A stretch of DNA of 64,000 nt. Origin: Acidobacteriota bacterium (lineage in GTDB: Bacteria; Acidobacteriota; Blastocatellia; Chloracidobacteriales; Chloracidobacteriaceae). Location: positions 17,482 to 81,481 of the forward strand of contig JACQXX010000043.1 in assembly GCA_016208495.1 (NCBI GenBank), read 5' to 3'. A program made the translations under genes and the position numbers. Of this stretch, positions 1 through 7,494 are shown piece by piece. The stretch's first letter is position 1. Each line of letters starts with the position of its first letter. The notes under the pieces are model-generated. The model worked only from the letters and a program-made list of their open reading frames with translations, made no database searches and had not been told where the DNA came from.

Positions 1-961
1 AACTGACTGAAATTCCAAGCACATATCCAATGACGGCACTGATGACAGCCTGTTCAATAATGACTCGATAGATATAGCTGTTGTCAGCACCCATGGCCTT
101 GAGAGTGCCATATTCTTTGAGGTGATCAACGGTGGAGGCATAAATTGTCTGAGCGACGACCACCACGCCGACAATCAACCCCAAAATGGCCGCCACAATC
201 ACGGTGACACCGGCGCCGGTGCTAAACAGCCAGTAATCTCGGGTCATTTGGCCAAATTCGGCAGCCGTTGAAATATCCACGTCTTTGATTCGCAAACCAA
301 GTTCACGCCTGACCTGCTCGACGTCATATCCAGGCGCAACTTTTACCAGAATGTACTGGGTCTGGTCTTCGCGAAAATTGGCGTAGTTGAGTGCGTTTTT
401 AAATGAGGTGAAAATGGCCGGAGACGTGGTAAAGGTTCGAATCCCTCGCGTAAACCCAACCACTTTGGCCCGACGATTATTGATTTCAACCACCTGGCCA
501 AGACGAGTCACTCCCAGTTTTTCTTGATAGAGTTCGTCAATGATGATGGTGTCATCCGCTTTCAGGTCTTCGATTTGACCAGCAGTGAGATTCCACGGGC
601 CGCCGAGTGGGCGATCCGGGTTGAACCCAAGCACCATTCCGCCTTCATTTGAACCATCCGGGCGTTTCCAATCAATGAATTGCAGAATGAATTTCTCGGC
701 CCACTGAACGCCTGGCACCGCACGTGCCTGATAGAGCTTGCGTTCGCTAAACACAACGCCAACTTCGATATAGGGAACATCCTTGGATCGAATCCAAAGG
801 TCAGCTCCTGAATGATGGATGATGTCTGAGGTAGCCCGGCTAAACCCAACCAGCAACCCAATTTGAATCGCCACCAGAATAACGGCAAACACCACACCTG
901 TCAGAGTCACGCCAAACCGAACCTTATCGTGGATTAAGTTGCGCCAGGAGAGCCGTCTCAT
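1..961 (-). CDS. ABC transporter permease, FtsX/DevC-like (C-terminus cut by window edge)
   Basis: The frame is open from an ATG at 961 to the window edge, about 320 codons. The protein starts MRRLSWRNLIHDKVRFG, followed by a first membrane helix at about residues 17-40. A long soluble extracytoplasmic domain follows, and two more hydrophobic segments lie near the cut end. One N-terminal helix, a large periplasmic domain and C-terminal helices is the MacB/FtsX/DevC permease plan. In that family it acts with an ATPase and usually a HlyD-type adaptor, for efflux or lipoprotein handling. It lies 66 bp downstream of the tetR gene in the same direction, with a TetR-type palindrome in the gap, so repression by that regulator is likely. 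The substrate cannot be told, and the ATPase presumably lies beyond position 1. Confidence 0.8.
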   Translation of the reverse strand, partial: MRRLSWRNLIHDKVRFGVTLTGVVFAVILVAIQIGLLVGFSRATSDIIHHSGADLWIRSKDVPYIEVGVVFSERKLYQARAVPGVQWAEKFILQFIDWKRPDGSNEGGMVLGFNPDRPLGGPWNLTAGQIEDLKADDTIIIDELYQEKLGVTRLGQVVEINNRRAKVVGFTRGIRTFTTSPAIFTSFKNALNYANFREDQTQYILVKVAPGYDVEQVRRELGLRIKDVDISTAAEFGQMTRDYWLFSTGAGVTVIVAAILGLIVGVVVVAQTIYASTVDHLKEYGTLKAMGADNSYIYRVIIEQAVISAVIGYVLGISVS

Positions 962-996
962 TCGGAAGTACCTCGTTCGTTTAACGCAAAAAAGAT

Positions 997-1013
997 GCTT
1001 AACGGCGTTAAGC
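997..1013. promoter_or_regulatory. Palindromic operator between tetR and permease
   Basis: GCTTAACGGCGTTAAGC is a perfect 17-bp palindrome with a central G. It sits about 36 bp upstream of the permease start. The same core, CTTAAC-N-GCGTTAAG, recurs on the other side of tetR at 1686-1702, and an extra half site TTAACGC is at 981-987. Matching palindromes flanking a TetR gene are the usual sign of its binding site; that TetR binds here is inference. Confidence 0.7.
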
Positions 1014-1027
1014 AACAGGCAAAAAAA

Positions 1028-1639
1028 TCAGGCTTTTAAGCCATTGACCAGAGTATCAATCAGATGGGTAATGAGTTGTTCGCGATCTACCCATGGAAAA
1101 TCCTGATGATCAATCAAGAGCACCACCAGCCCGTGAATCGCGGCCCAAATCGTTTGACTGGCCGTGGCCACATCAACCGGGCGGAACGCCTTCTGGTCAA
1201 TACACGCCTGAACGATCCCAACCAGATAGCTGAAAGCTTCGTGCCCAAGGGATTGTTCAAAGGGGAATCGCTTCTCAAAATCACAATTGTGGTTCATCCC
1301 GCTGAAAACCACTTTGTAGTGATTAGGGTGTGACAAACCAAAGTCAATATAGATGCGCAGACCACGTTTCAGAGCCGAAACCGGATCCGGTTCCAATTCG
1401 CCCAGTTTGCTGTAGGACTGAATCAGTTCGCCAAACATTTCCTGGCAAATGCCATAGAGGAGTTCGGCTTTATCCTGAAAATAGAGATAGATCGTGGTTG
1501 GAGTGTATTCGATCTTTTCGGCAATCTTGCGCATGGAAACATTGTCATAGCCTTCAACCGCAAACAGTTCGCGGGCGGCGTCCAGGATTTCCTGGCGCAA
1601 AGATTCTTTTTCACGTTGCCGACGTTCTTTCACACCCAT
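1028..1639 (-). CDS. TetR/AcrR family transcriptional repressor
   Basis: A 203-residue protein with a TetR-type helix-turn-helix at about residues 17-60 (ILDAARELFAVEGYDNVSM, then the IAEKIEYTPTTIYLYF recognition region). The C-terminal half, about 140 residues, is helical and variable, as expected of the ligand-binding and dimerisation domain. Length is typical. The ATG at 1639 is the natural start because the HTH begins about 15 residues in. It is transcribed toward the permease, so it likely represses a permease operon and itself in response to a small molecule. Both flanks carry the same palindrome, and the upstream copy overlaps the predicted -10 box of its promoter, which fits autoregulation. 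The ligand is not predictable. Confidence 0.93.
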   Translation of the reverse strand: MGVKERRQREKESLRQEILDAARELFAVEGYDNVSMRKIAEKIEYTPTTIYLYFQDKAELLYGICQEMFGELIQSYSKLGELEPDPVSALKRGLRIYIDFGLSHPNHYKVVFSGMNHNCDFEKRFPFEQSLGHEAFSYLVGIVQACIDQKAFRPVDVATASQTIWAAIHGLVVLLIDHQDFPWVDREQLITHLIDTLVNGLKA

Positions 1640-1685
1640 ATCGAGTTCAACTTCTTCAAAACAATTCGAAAAACAAAGAAAATTT

Positions 1686-1727
1686 ACTTAACAGCGTTAA
1701 GTATACTTTTTTTGACTTGAGTGTCAA
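1686..1727 (-). promoter_or_regulatory. tetR promoter with overlapping operator
   Basis: On the minus strand a TTGACA box (1722-1727) and a TATACT box (1700-1705) are separated by 16 bp. This is close to the sigma70 consensus and about 60 bp upstream of the tetR ATG. The palindrome ACTTAACAGCGTTAAGT (1686-1702, one mismatch) overlaps the -10 box and the start point, so an occupied operator would block initiation. Confidence 0.7.
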
Positions 1728-1740
1728 CTACAAAATGAAC

Positions 1741-1904
1741 GAACAAGAGCGAGTAGCGAGATAGCAAGTAGCGAGTAGTTTTAAACCAAAACCAAAACTT
1801 TATGCACTTTCACAAAACTGAAATGATGTCCAATTACAGATTTCTTGTCCTGGGTTGGCTACTCGCTATCTCGCTACTCGCTATCTCGCTACTCGCTCTT
1901 GTTC
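1741..1904. repeat. Inverted (GAGTAGC)-type heptamer repeats
   Basis: The 1640-2022 gap holds the tetR promoter and this element. The left arm (1741-1778) and right arm (1859-1904) are made of GAGTAGC/GAGATAGC units in opposite orientation. Positions 1741-1765 and 1880-1904 are perfectly complementary over 25 bp. The right arm is followed by a T run (1913-1920), so a plus-strand transcript could end here. Nothing else is visible in this gap. Confidence 0.75.
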
Positions 1905-2022
1905 GCTACTGGCTTTTTTTCTGATGTAACATCCTGTTTACGTGGGCTCCGTACCACACCAAACGCCTCCCAAGCGTTCCTTTCCAACCGGCAACCACCT
2001 TTTCCAACCCAAGGAGGTCATT

Positions 2023-3174
2023 ATGTCAAACGTTGCCGCCAGACCGACACCACCGACAACAACCTGCCCACGTTGTGGTTCACTTCAACCCCTTTCCCAA
2101 CCCTGTCCACACTGTCAGACGTCACCCGAATCAGTTCCTCAACCTGTTCAATCGAAATTGGTGGCCAATGCCCTGATCATTCTGGCCGGAGTTCTGTTTC
2201 TCTGTGCCACGGCGCTGCTGATTTCCAAACCTGGAATCCAGTTTCTGGGATTCTACCTGGCAGCGGGAATTGGTGTCTGCCTCGGAAATATCTGGCTACG
2301 CTATCGCCGGGAAGGCGGTCAAAGCCCCAAACTCGATTTCAAAGACCCATATTTAATTGCCTATCTTCGTGGAGGAGAGGCTGAAACCCTCCGACTGGCC
2401 GCGATTGAATTGCTCCGCCGAGGGTTGCTGGTCGAACGTGAAACAACTTTTCTGGTCACTGCTGCTCCCGAGACCCCATCCAAAGCCGAAGCGCCGCTTG
2501 AAGCTTCTTTGCTGGTCTGGTTTCAAACTCCAAATGTCGCCAATTCGATTTTCAAGGATGCAAAACCAAAAAACAGTTGCCTCTATTTGAAAGACTGGCT
2601 GAAACAACTTGGATTGCTTCCGGATGAACATATCACGCGGGCCCGCCGCCTTCGGTTTGGGATTTCACTTTGTATCCTGATTGGGCTGGCGGCGATAAAA
2701 ATTGGCTATGCCCTCTCAACCGGGCATCTCAACATCCTGTTTTTGATACTCCTGGCGATTGGATTTTCGGTTGTGTTGGCCCTCACCTCGTTTCCGCGAA
2801 GAACACGCCTTGGCGATACGGTTTTAAACGACCTTCAAAAACTCTATCAACCAGTTTGGTTTGAGAACCAATCGGTCAACCCGCTTCCCAACAACCAGCT
2901 TCCTGATCTGAGCGACCATGTAACCTCACTTGCGGCGGTTTATGGGTTAGCAGCCCTTCCGCCCACCAGCCTGGACCTGGCTCAAAAACATTACCCGTTG
3001 GCGGTTGCAAACCCATCAACCACCAGTTGCAGCAGTTGGAGTTCATCAGGTGGTGGCAGTTGTGGTGGGGTGAGTAGTTGCAGCAGTGGTGGTAGTAGTT
3101 GCGGTGGTGGAAGCAGTTGTGGTGGCGGCAGTAGCTGCGGTGGCGGTGGATGTGGTGGCTGCGGTGGAGGGTAG
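2023..3174 (+). CDS. TIGR04222-type membrane protein with Cys/Gly/Ser-rich tail
   Basis: A 383-residue protein. The start at 2023 is fixed by AAGGAGGT at 2011-2018; an in-frame start at 1942 lacks such a site. Order of parts: N-terminal zinc ribbon (C15, C18, C28, C31); two helices at about 46-92; a cytoplasmic TIGR04222-like region (DPYLIAYLRGGEAETLRLA, about 108-126); two more helices at about 210-260; and a tail of about 50 residues, nearly all Gly, Ser and Cys, with 8 Cys mostly in SSCGGG units. Proteins of this family are often encoded beside DUF692 oxidases, and the next gene is one. MNIO enzymes modify Cys residues in partner peptides, so the tail is an attractive substrate. That is inference; the protein's own function is unknown. 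Confidence 0.82.
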   Translation: MSNVAARPTPPTTTCPRCGSLQPLSQPCPHCQTSPESVPQPVQSKLVANALIILAGVLFLCATALLISKPGIQFLGFYLAAGIGVCLGNIWLRYRREGGQSPKLDFKDPYLIAYLRGGEAETLRLAAIELLRRGLLVERETTFLVTAAPETPSKAEAPLEASLLVWFQTPNVANSIFKDAKPKNSCLYLKDWLKQLGLLPDEHITRARRLRFGISLCILIGLAAIKIGYALSTGHLNILFLILLAIGFSVVLALTSFPRRTRLGDTVLNDLQKLYQPVWFENQSVNPLPNNQLPDLSDHVTSLAAVYGLAALPPTSLDLAQKHYPLAVANPSTTSCSSWSSSGGGSCGGVSSCSSGGSSCGGGSSCGGGSSCGGGGCGGCGGG

Positions 3175-3257
3175 AACAAACCATCCTGGGGCTGAGGGCT
3201 GAAAAAGATGAACTGAATAATTTTCCCCAGTCTCTCACCCCACTCACTCTTTATTTA

Positions 3258-3354
3258 TGGAAGCCTCGCATTAGAAAACAGCCAGGTAATTCAATCAACT
3301 CAATTTATTGAACTACTGACTACTGACTACTGACTACTGACTACAAACTGGTAT
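3258..3354. repeat. Dispersed element copy 1 with (ACTGACT)n tract
   Basis: The sequence runs from CCTCGCATTAG through AATTCAATCAA to four ACTACTG heptamers and ends AAACTGGTAT. The same order of blocks recurs at 42140-42243 and, inverted, at 34829, 36873 and 46742. The left end of this copy is missing. Its last bases provide the A and T of the DUF692 gene's ATG at 3353, so that gene has no clear ribosome-binding site of its own. Confidence 0.7.
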
Positions 3355-4210
3355 GAAACCACATCGTGTTGGCCTTGGCTGGAGACCTAAATTAGCTCCT
3401 GAAATACTTGGAAACCTCGACCAGATTGATGTGGTCGAGGTCATTGCCGATGATTATTTTTCGGCGCCAAAGGTTGATATTCGGGCCCTGCGAACACTGG
3501 CGGCTCAGGTGCCGGTTGTCCTGCACGGGGTTTCACTTGGAATGGCTTCGATTGCGCCAGTTGAACCCAGACGACTTGACCAGATGGCCCGGCTGGTCAA
3601 TGAACTTGAGCCCGAATTCTGGTCCGAACATCTGGCGTTTGTTCGGGCCGGAGGCGTCGAAATTGGTCATCTGGCGGCGCCTCCACGAACCGGAGCCAAC
3701 ATTGAAGGCACGCTGGCCAATCTGGAACAGGCACGCCGGGTTGTTGGCACCGCACCGCTCGTGGAAAACATCGCCACTCTGATTGATCCTCCTGGCAGCC
3801 AGATGACCGAAGTCGAATGGCTCAACGGCATCCTTTCCCAAACCCAAAACGGGATGCTCCTGGATTTGCACAACCTGTATGCCAATGCAGTCAACTTTGA
3901 CTTCGACCCGGTCGAGGCCCTGCACCAGCTTCCGCTTGAACGAGTTCGTAGCATTCACCTGGCTGGAGGACGATGGATTTCAGCAAATAAAACCAGGGGG
4001 CGAAGACTCCTGGACGATCATCTTCACGATGTTCCCGAAGCGGTATATGCTCTGCTCACCGAAGTTGCCAGACGAACCTGTCACCCGCTCACGGTTTTGC
4101 TTGAGCGTGATGGGGCATTTCCACCTTTTACCGTGCTACTCGAACAGCTTCGACAAGCCCGACAGGCCCTCCGTTTGGGCCGTAACGCAAATCTGAGTGA
4201 AGACAGTTAG
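3353..4210 (+). CDS. DUF692 family multinuclear non-haem iron oxidase (MNIO)
   Basis: A 285-residue TIM-barrel protein with the full DUF692 motif series: GLGWR at 7-11, LHGVSL (H58), SEHLAF (E92, H93), VENIA (E138, N139), DLHN (D171, H173, N174), IHLAGG (H202), DDH (D221-H223) and LLERDG (E251). These His, Asp and Glu residues bind the di- or tri-iron site in MbnB, TglH and relatives, which oxidise Cys (or other residues) in precursor peptides with help from a partner protein. Length is typical. It sits between a Cys-rich TIGR04222 protein and a small helical protein that would suit the substrate and partner roles. The ATG lies at the end of a dispersed repeat with no clear Shine-Dalgarno site, so translation may be weak or the start slightly different. 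Cytoplasmic. Confidence 0.9.
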   Translation: MKPHRVGLGWRPKLAPEILGNLDQIDVVEVIADDYFSAPKVDIRALRTLAAQVPVVLHGVSLGMASIAPVEPRRLDQMARLVNELEPEFWSEHLAFVRAGGVEIGHLAAPPRTGANIEGTLANLEQARRVVGTAPLVENIATLIDPPGSQMTEVEWLNGILSQTQNGMLLDLHNLYANAVNFDFDPVEALHQLPLERVRSIHLAGGRWISANKTRGRRLLDDHLHDVPEAVYALLTEVARRTCHPLTVLLERDGAFPPFTVLLEQLRQARQALRLGRNANLSEDS

Positions 4211-4334
4211 TGATTAGTGGTTAGTGGTTAGTTATTATAGCCTTTCAGGTGCGACACGAAGTCGCACCTGAAAATCTATAGTTCTTCTCCGAAAGTATTG
4301 ATTTCTAACCACTAACCACTAATCACTAATCACT
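4209..4334. repeat. Nested inverted repeats: GTGGTTA heptamers around a 13-bp hairpin
   Basis: Outer arms are GATTAGTGGTTAGTGG-type heptamers (4209-4236) and their complement (4305-4334). Between them TTTCAGGTGCGAC (4243-4255) pairs perfectly with 4261-4273 across a 5-nt loop. It lies between the MNIO and its likely partner gene and would form a strong stem in the transcript. It could reduce expression of the downstream gene or act as a terminator, though there is no T run. Confidence 0.75.
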
Positions 4335-4369
4335 TTCTTCATTTTTCATTCCCAATTCTTCATTCTGCT

Positions 4370-4636
4370 ATGTCCAGTGAACACTTCGAAGCTTTTGTCG
4401 CTCGACTGTATGCCGATACCAGTTATTGCGAATTGTTTCTGTCCAATCCGCAGCAGGTAGCCCGGCAGGCAGGGTTATCTGAAACGGAGATCGCAGCACT
4501 TGACCAGATTGATTTGGTGGGCCTGGATATTGCCTGTCAGAGTTTTGCCCGAAAGCGAGATCAAAAAGCCAGACATCAGCCAAAATTATCCAGGTGGCGA
4601 AAATTGCTTCAGAAAGTGATTGCCTGGTTTGGGTGA
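4370..4636 (+). CDS. Small helical protein, probable MNIO partner
   Basis: 88 residues beginning MSSEHFEAFVARLYADTSY. The pattern FLxxPxxVARQAGLSETE (about 23-40), then IDLVGLDIACQSFARKR (about 47-63), resembles small proteins that I recall next to TIGR04222 and DUF692 genes; no database check was possible. It is mostly helical, with a basic C-terminal segment and no signal peptide. MNIO enzymes need a partner that recruits the precursor peptide, and position suggests this role. It is separated from the MNIO by a 126-bp hairpin element, so co-transcription is not certain. There is no strong Shine-Dalgarno site at the ATG. I am fairly sure it is a gene, less sure of its job. Confidence 0.65.
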   Translation: MSSEHFEAFVARLYADTSYCELFLSNPQQVARQAGLSETEIAALDQIDLVGLDIACQSFARKRDQKARHQPKLSRWRKLLQKVIAWFG

Positions 4637-4741
4637 GGAAGCAACATAAGAGCTATTATCAGATGCAAATTATTTCCTTGACACTTTTAGGAAATGCTTT
4701 TGAATTTTCTTTTCTACCCACACGCTCTCCTGATTGACTCA

Positions 4742-5542
4742 ATGAAGCTTATGTCATTTCAAATTTTTGCTCAGCGCCCAGCCCAAAGATGCGACGTTTG
4801 CCATCAGTCAGATTGTTTTGACCCGATTACCTGTCGGTGTAGCCGCTGTCAGCCAATCATTGACCAGGGTATGACTTCGAAAGTGGCTGTTCATCGGCGT
4901 CAACGACCAGTTTCAATCCCGCTCCCCTTTCGATCAGACTGGTTTTTTCAGCCGTACTTTCCCAAATCAATCAAACAGAAAGCATTTGATCCGAAACCAG
5001 GACTCCCCTGGTGGAAAGTTGTGCTTCCAGGACTCACCCTGGTTGAAAAACTCGCGTTTTACCTGCTTCTCCTGGCACTGCTTCCCGCCTGGCTGGTGCA
5101 ACAACGCGTGCAAAATGCAATCACTGCCCGCGCTGTCCTTGGGCAAGTCCTTGTGATGCAAGACACAGCCTGCGACCTGATTACTTTTGATAACTACACT
5201 GACAATCATCTGTACTACCCGGTCATTCAAATCCAGGGATGCAGGCATGTCAACGAGACTCCCTCGGAAGAAATCAACCGCAAAATGGGGATTTACAATG
5301 GTTATCGGTTGATTTGGAAAGCCCGAAAAAAAACCGATTCCGAGCCTTCCAGTTTTACCGCCGTCATGGTGCCGTTGGTTCAAACCGGAATGTTCCGAAC
5401 CGGAGATGACTGCTTTTATATTGATGAATATGGAGTTATGAGACATTCAGGGAGTCCAGCGGTTATTCCAAACCGTTTGAGCCCGGTGTGTGAGCGAGAT
5501 TTCAGCCTGTTTGGTTCGTGGTTTCATCCTGTCCGATACTAA
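4742..5542 (+). CDS. Zinc-ribbon membrane protein with pilin-like ectodomain (CHQSD family)
   Basis: About 266 residues from the ATG at 4742; an upstream ATG at 4694 would add 16 residues. Near the N-terminus is a four-Cys motif C-x2-CHQSD-x-FDP-xT-x2-C-x-RC, shared almost exactly with the two genes at 63031 and 63565. Counting back from that motif in the paralogues supports the 4742 start. A membrane helix follows at about 95-115 (LAFYLLLLALLPAWLV), then an ectodomain of about 150 residues ending with TGDDCFYIDEYGVMRHSG, reminiscent of type IV pilin-like C-termini. Cytoplasmic zinc ribbon, one helix and an external domain is the likely topology. Function unknown. Confidence 0.75.
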   Translation: MKLMSFQIFAQRPAQRCDVCHQSDCFDPITCRCSRCQPIIDQGMTSKVAVHRRQRPVSIPLPFRSDWFFQPYFPKSIKQKAFDPKPGLPWWKVVLPGLTLVEKLAFYLLLLALLPAWLVQQRVQNAITARAVLGQVLVMQDTACDLITFDNYTDNHLYYPVIQIQGCRHVNETPSEEINRKMGIYNGYRLIWKARKKTDSEPSSFTAVMVPLVQTGMFRTGDDCFYIDEYGVMRHSGSPAVIPNRLSPVCERDFSLFGSWFHPVRY

Positions 5543-5577
5543 CCTTCTGATGAAAATTCAGTCTCCCCACTTTGCGT

Positions 5578-6115
5578 ATGCTCTTCACACTGCGACTTGC
5601 CGATCATTCAGACGTGTCACTCCTGCAGAAATTGATCCCGCTTTCGGTTCGTGAACTCAGCCGGGATGTCTACACCGCTGATCAAATTGAAAGCGCCATC
5701 GTCCACATTTTTGGCGTTGATACCCAACTCATTGACGATCAAACCTATTTTGTAGTGGAAGCCAGCGGCGTAATTGTCGGTTGCGGTGGCTGGAGCAAAC
5801 GCAAGACGCTCTTTGGCGGAGACCAGACCAAAAGCCGCCACGGTTGATTCCCGGCTTGATCCAGCCGTTGAAGCCGCCCGGATTCGGGCATTTTTTGTTC
5901 ATCCAGACTGGAAGCGCCAGGGTATCGGTCGTCTGATTATCAATGCCTGTGAATCAGCCGCTGTTCAGGCTGGGTTTCGACGCTTTGAACTGGTGGCAAC
6001 GCTTCCCGGCGAGCCATTGTATGCGGCGATGAGGTATTGCGTTACCAATCGGTTTGAGATTCCAATGCCAGATGGCAATTCCCTGCCAGCTTCACGCATG
6101 ATCAAAAAATTGTAA
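5578..6115 (+). pseudogene. GNAT N-acetyltransferase, frameshifted
   Basis: The first part (5578-5847) encodes MLFTLRLADHSDVSLLQKL through VEASGVIVGCGGWSKRKTL and stops early at TGA 5845-5847. The rest continues one frame over, LDPAVEAARIRAFFVHPDW, then the acetyl-CoA loop KRQGIGRLI and GEPLYAAMRY, ending at 6115. Joined, these match a normal GNAT of about 175 residues. The shift falls around 5825-5850, near a CCAAAAG run, and one extra base explains it. It may be a sequencing error, a real pseudogene or, less likely, a recoding site. The downstream gene starts 7 bp later, so polarity matters. Substrate unknown. Confidence 0.8.
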
Positions 6116-6122
6116 GTACGCT

Positions 6123-6530
6123 ATGGCTCAAATCTTCATTGAAGGCTATACACTTGACGAGGTTTTTCATTTTCCGCTGCCTGATCTTGAAGCTTTGATT
6201 TTTACCGGCGAGCCAATCGAATTGAAGATTGGATCGGCCAAAATCCTGGCTCAATTTCAGAAAACAGAGTGTACATTGACGCTTGAACTGGCCCACATTG
6301 ATGGTGGAGGCGAAGGCGTTCTCCTGACACTCGCCCTCCTGGTCGAAAAATATGCACAACTGACCAACCTGACGCAAATACACTGGATCGTCCATGCCGT
6401 TCACTGTGCCAAACCAAATCTAAAACTCCAGCGGATGCTCATTCGGAAAGGTTTTCAAATCAAAGAAATGGAAGGGTTTGGTTTGGTCTATTTTCGAAAC
6501 CAAATGTTAGGTTCCCATGGAGAAAATTGA
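6123..6530 (+). CDS. Small protein, probably GNAT-like fold
   Basis: 135 residues with no signal peptide or membrane segment. The core CTLTLELAHIDGGGEGVL, then WIVHAVHCAKPNLKLQRML and RKGFQI, looks like the central strand, cofactor loop and C-terminal lobe of a GNAT-like protein, with GGGEG in place of the usual RxxGxG loop. Whether it binds acetyl-CoA cannot be judged. It starts 7 bp after the frameshifted GNAT and overlaps the radical SAM gene by 14 bp, so it is surely co-translated with that enzyme and may be an accessory or partner. No specific family name can be given. Confidence 0.65.
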   Translation: MAQIFIEGYTLDEVFHFPLPDLEALIFTGEPIELKIGSAKILAQFQKTECTLTLELAHIDGGGEGVLLTLALLVEKYAQLTNLTQIHWIVHAVHCAKPNLKLQRMLIRKGFQIKEMEGFGLVYFRNQMLGSHGEN

Positions 6531-7494
6531 ACTACCTAAAAAACCAAAACTGAAAGCCGACGCGATACCAGCCGCGCCCTGGCCGCCAGCGCCGAAATAC
6601 TATTCTGGCGGATTTGAAGCCACACCCCATCCAACCACGGGAGTCATCACCTGGAACATCAACACCACGTGCAATTACCGCTGTAGCTATTGCACACAAC
6701 GGTTTCTGGACAATCGTGCCCGCTGGGCGCGAGACACACAGGCTTTTTTGGAAGGCTTCGCGCGATTGCCGGGACAATGGGAAGTCAAACTTTCGGGGGG
6801 CGAACCCTTTTTGCATCCGACGCTGTTGGAAATTGTGGCTGGACTTCAACGTCTGGGACATCTGGTCAGCGTAGTGACCAATTTTTCAGCAACAGAGGAA
6901 AAACTCCTGGCTTTCCTGCACGCCGCCGGAACGGCATTGCGGGTATTTTCGGCCAGTCTGCATCTTGAATATGTCTGCGATCAGACGTTACTGGTTCAAT
7001 TTACAGAAAAAGCCAGACTGGTTCAGGAGCGGTTACCCGAAAGCGCATCCTTGAACATCACCTGTGTCGCCACCCGTGATACCCTTTCAAAACTGGCTGA
7101 ACTGGCCAGGTGGTTCGCCAATCAGGGTCTCAGGTTTAAAATTCAACCTGAAAAACAAAACCGGGATGTGATTGAGTACACGCCGGAAGAGCAACAGCAC
7201 CTGGTCCAGCTTGGGGGGCATAACGGGCTTGGAAAAATCGCCTGGTCATTTCAAGGCCGACCGTGCTGGGCTGGGGCGTGTTCCTTCACGCTCGATGATC
7301 TGGGGAATGCCTGGCGCTGTTATCCCGCCCGTCGGTTTCGTACCCAGTATCTCGGGAATTTTCTGACACCTGCCTTTGTCCTTGCTGAGGGACCATCTCC
7401 CTGTTTATATGCTTATTGCAATTGCACCGTTCCTATTGAGCGGGGAATGATGCCTACAACTGAGGGAGAAATTTTTCATGGCGATGAAATTTAA
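6517..7494 (+). CDS. Radical SAM protein with C-terminal SPASM-like Cys cluster
   Basis: 325 residues. The SAM-binding [4Fe-4S] motif CNYRCSYC is at C52, C56 and C59. The GGEP motif (LSGGEPFLHP) follows at about 93, then the usual half-barrel. C-terminal cysteines (CWAGACSF, WRCYPAR, then CLYAYCNC) suggest an auxiliary cluster of the SPASM/Twitch type. Enzymes of that type modify peptides or carry out other radical chemistry. The gene overlaps its upstream neighbour by 14 bp and its downstream neighbour by 17 bp, so the three products are made together. The downstream Pro-rich anchored protein is a possible substrate or carrier, by position only. No RiPP recognition domain is visible. Confidence 0.85.
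   Translation: MEKIELPKKPKLKADAIPAAPWPPAPKYYSGGFEATPHPTTGVITWNINTTCNYRCSYCTQRFLDNRARWARDTQAFLEGFARLPGQWEVKLSGGEPFLHPTLLEIVAGLQRLGHLVSVVTNFSATEEKLLAFLHAAGTALRVFSASLHLEYVCDQTLLVQFTEKARLVQERLPESASLNITCVATRDTLSKLAELARWFANQGLRFKIQPEKQNRDVIEYTPEEQQHLVQLGGHNGLGKIAWSFQGRPCWAGACSFTLDDLGNAWRCYPARRFRTQYLGNFLTPAFVLAEGPSPCLYAYCNCTVPIERGMMPTTEGEIFHGDEI

Noticed and set aside
1845..2384. 179-residue ORF before the TIGR04222 gene
   Set aside because: Made of the heptamer repeat and an off-frame reading of the TIGR04222 gene, whose own start has a perfect Shine-Dalgarno site.
2876..3247. His-rich minus-strand ORF
   Set aside because: Antisense of the Gly/Ser/Cys tail of the TIGR04222 gene; the His runs are the complement of GGTGGT codons.
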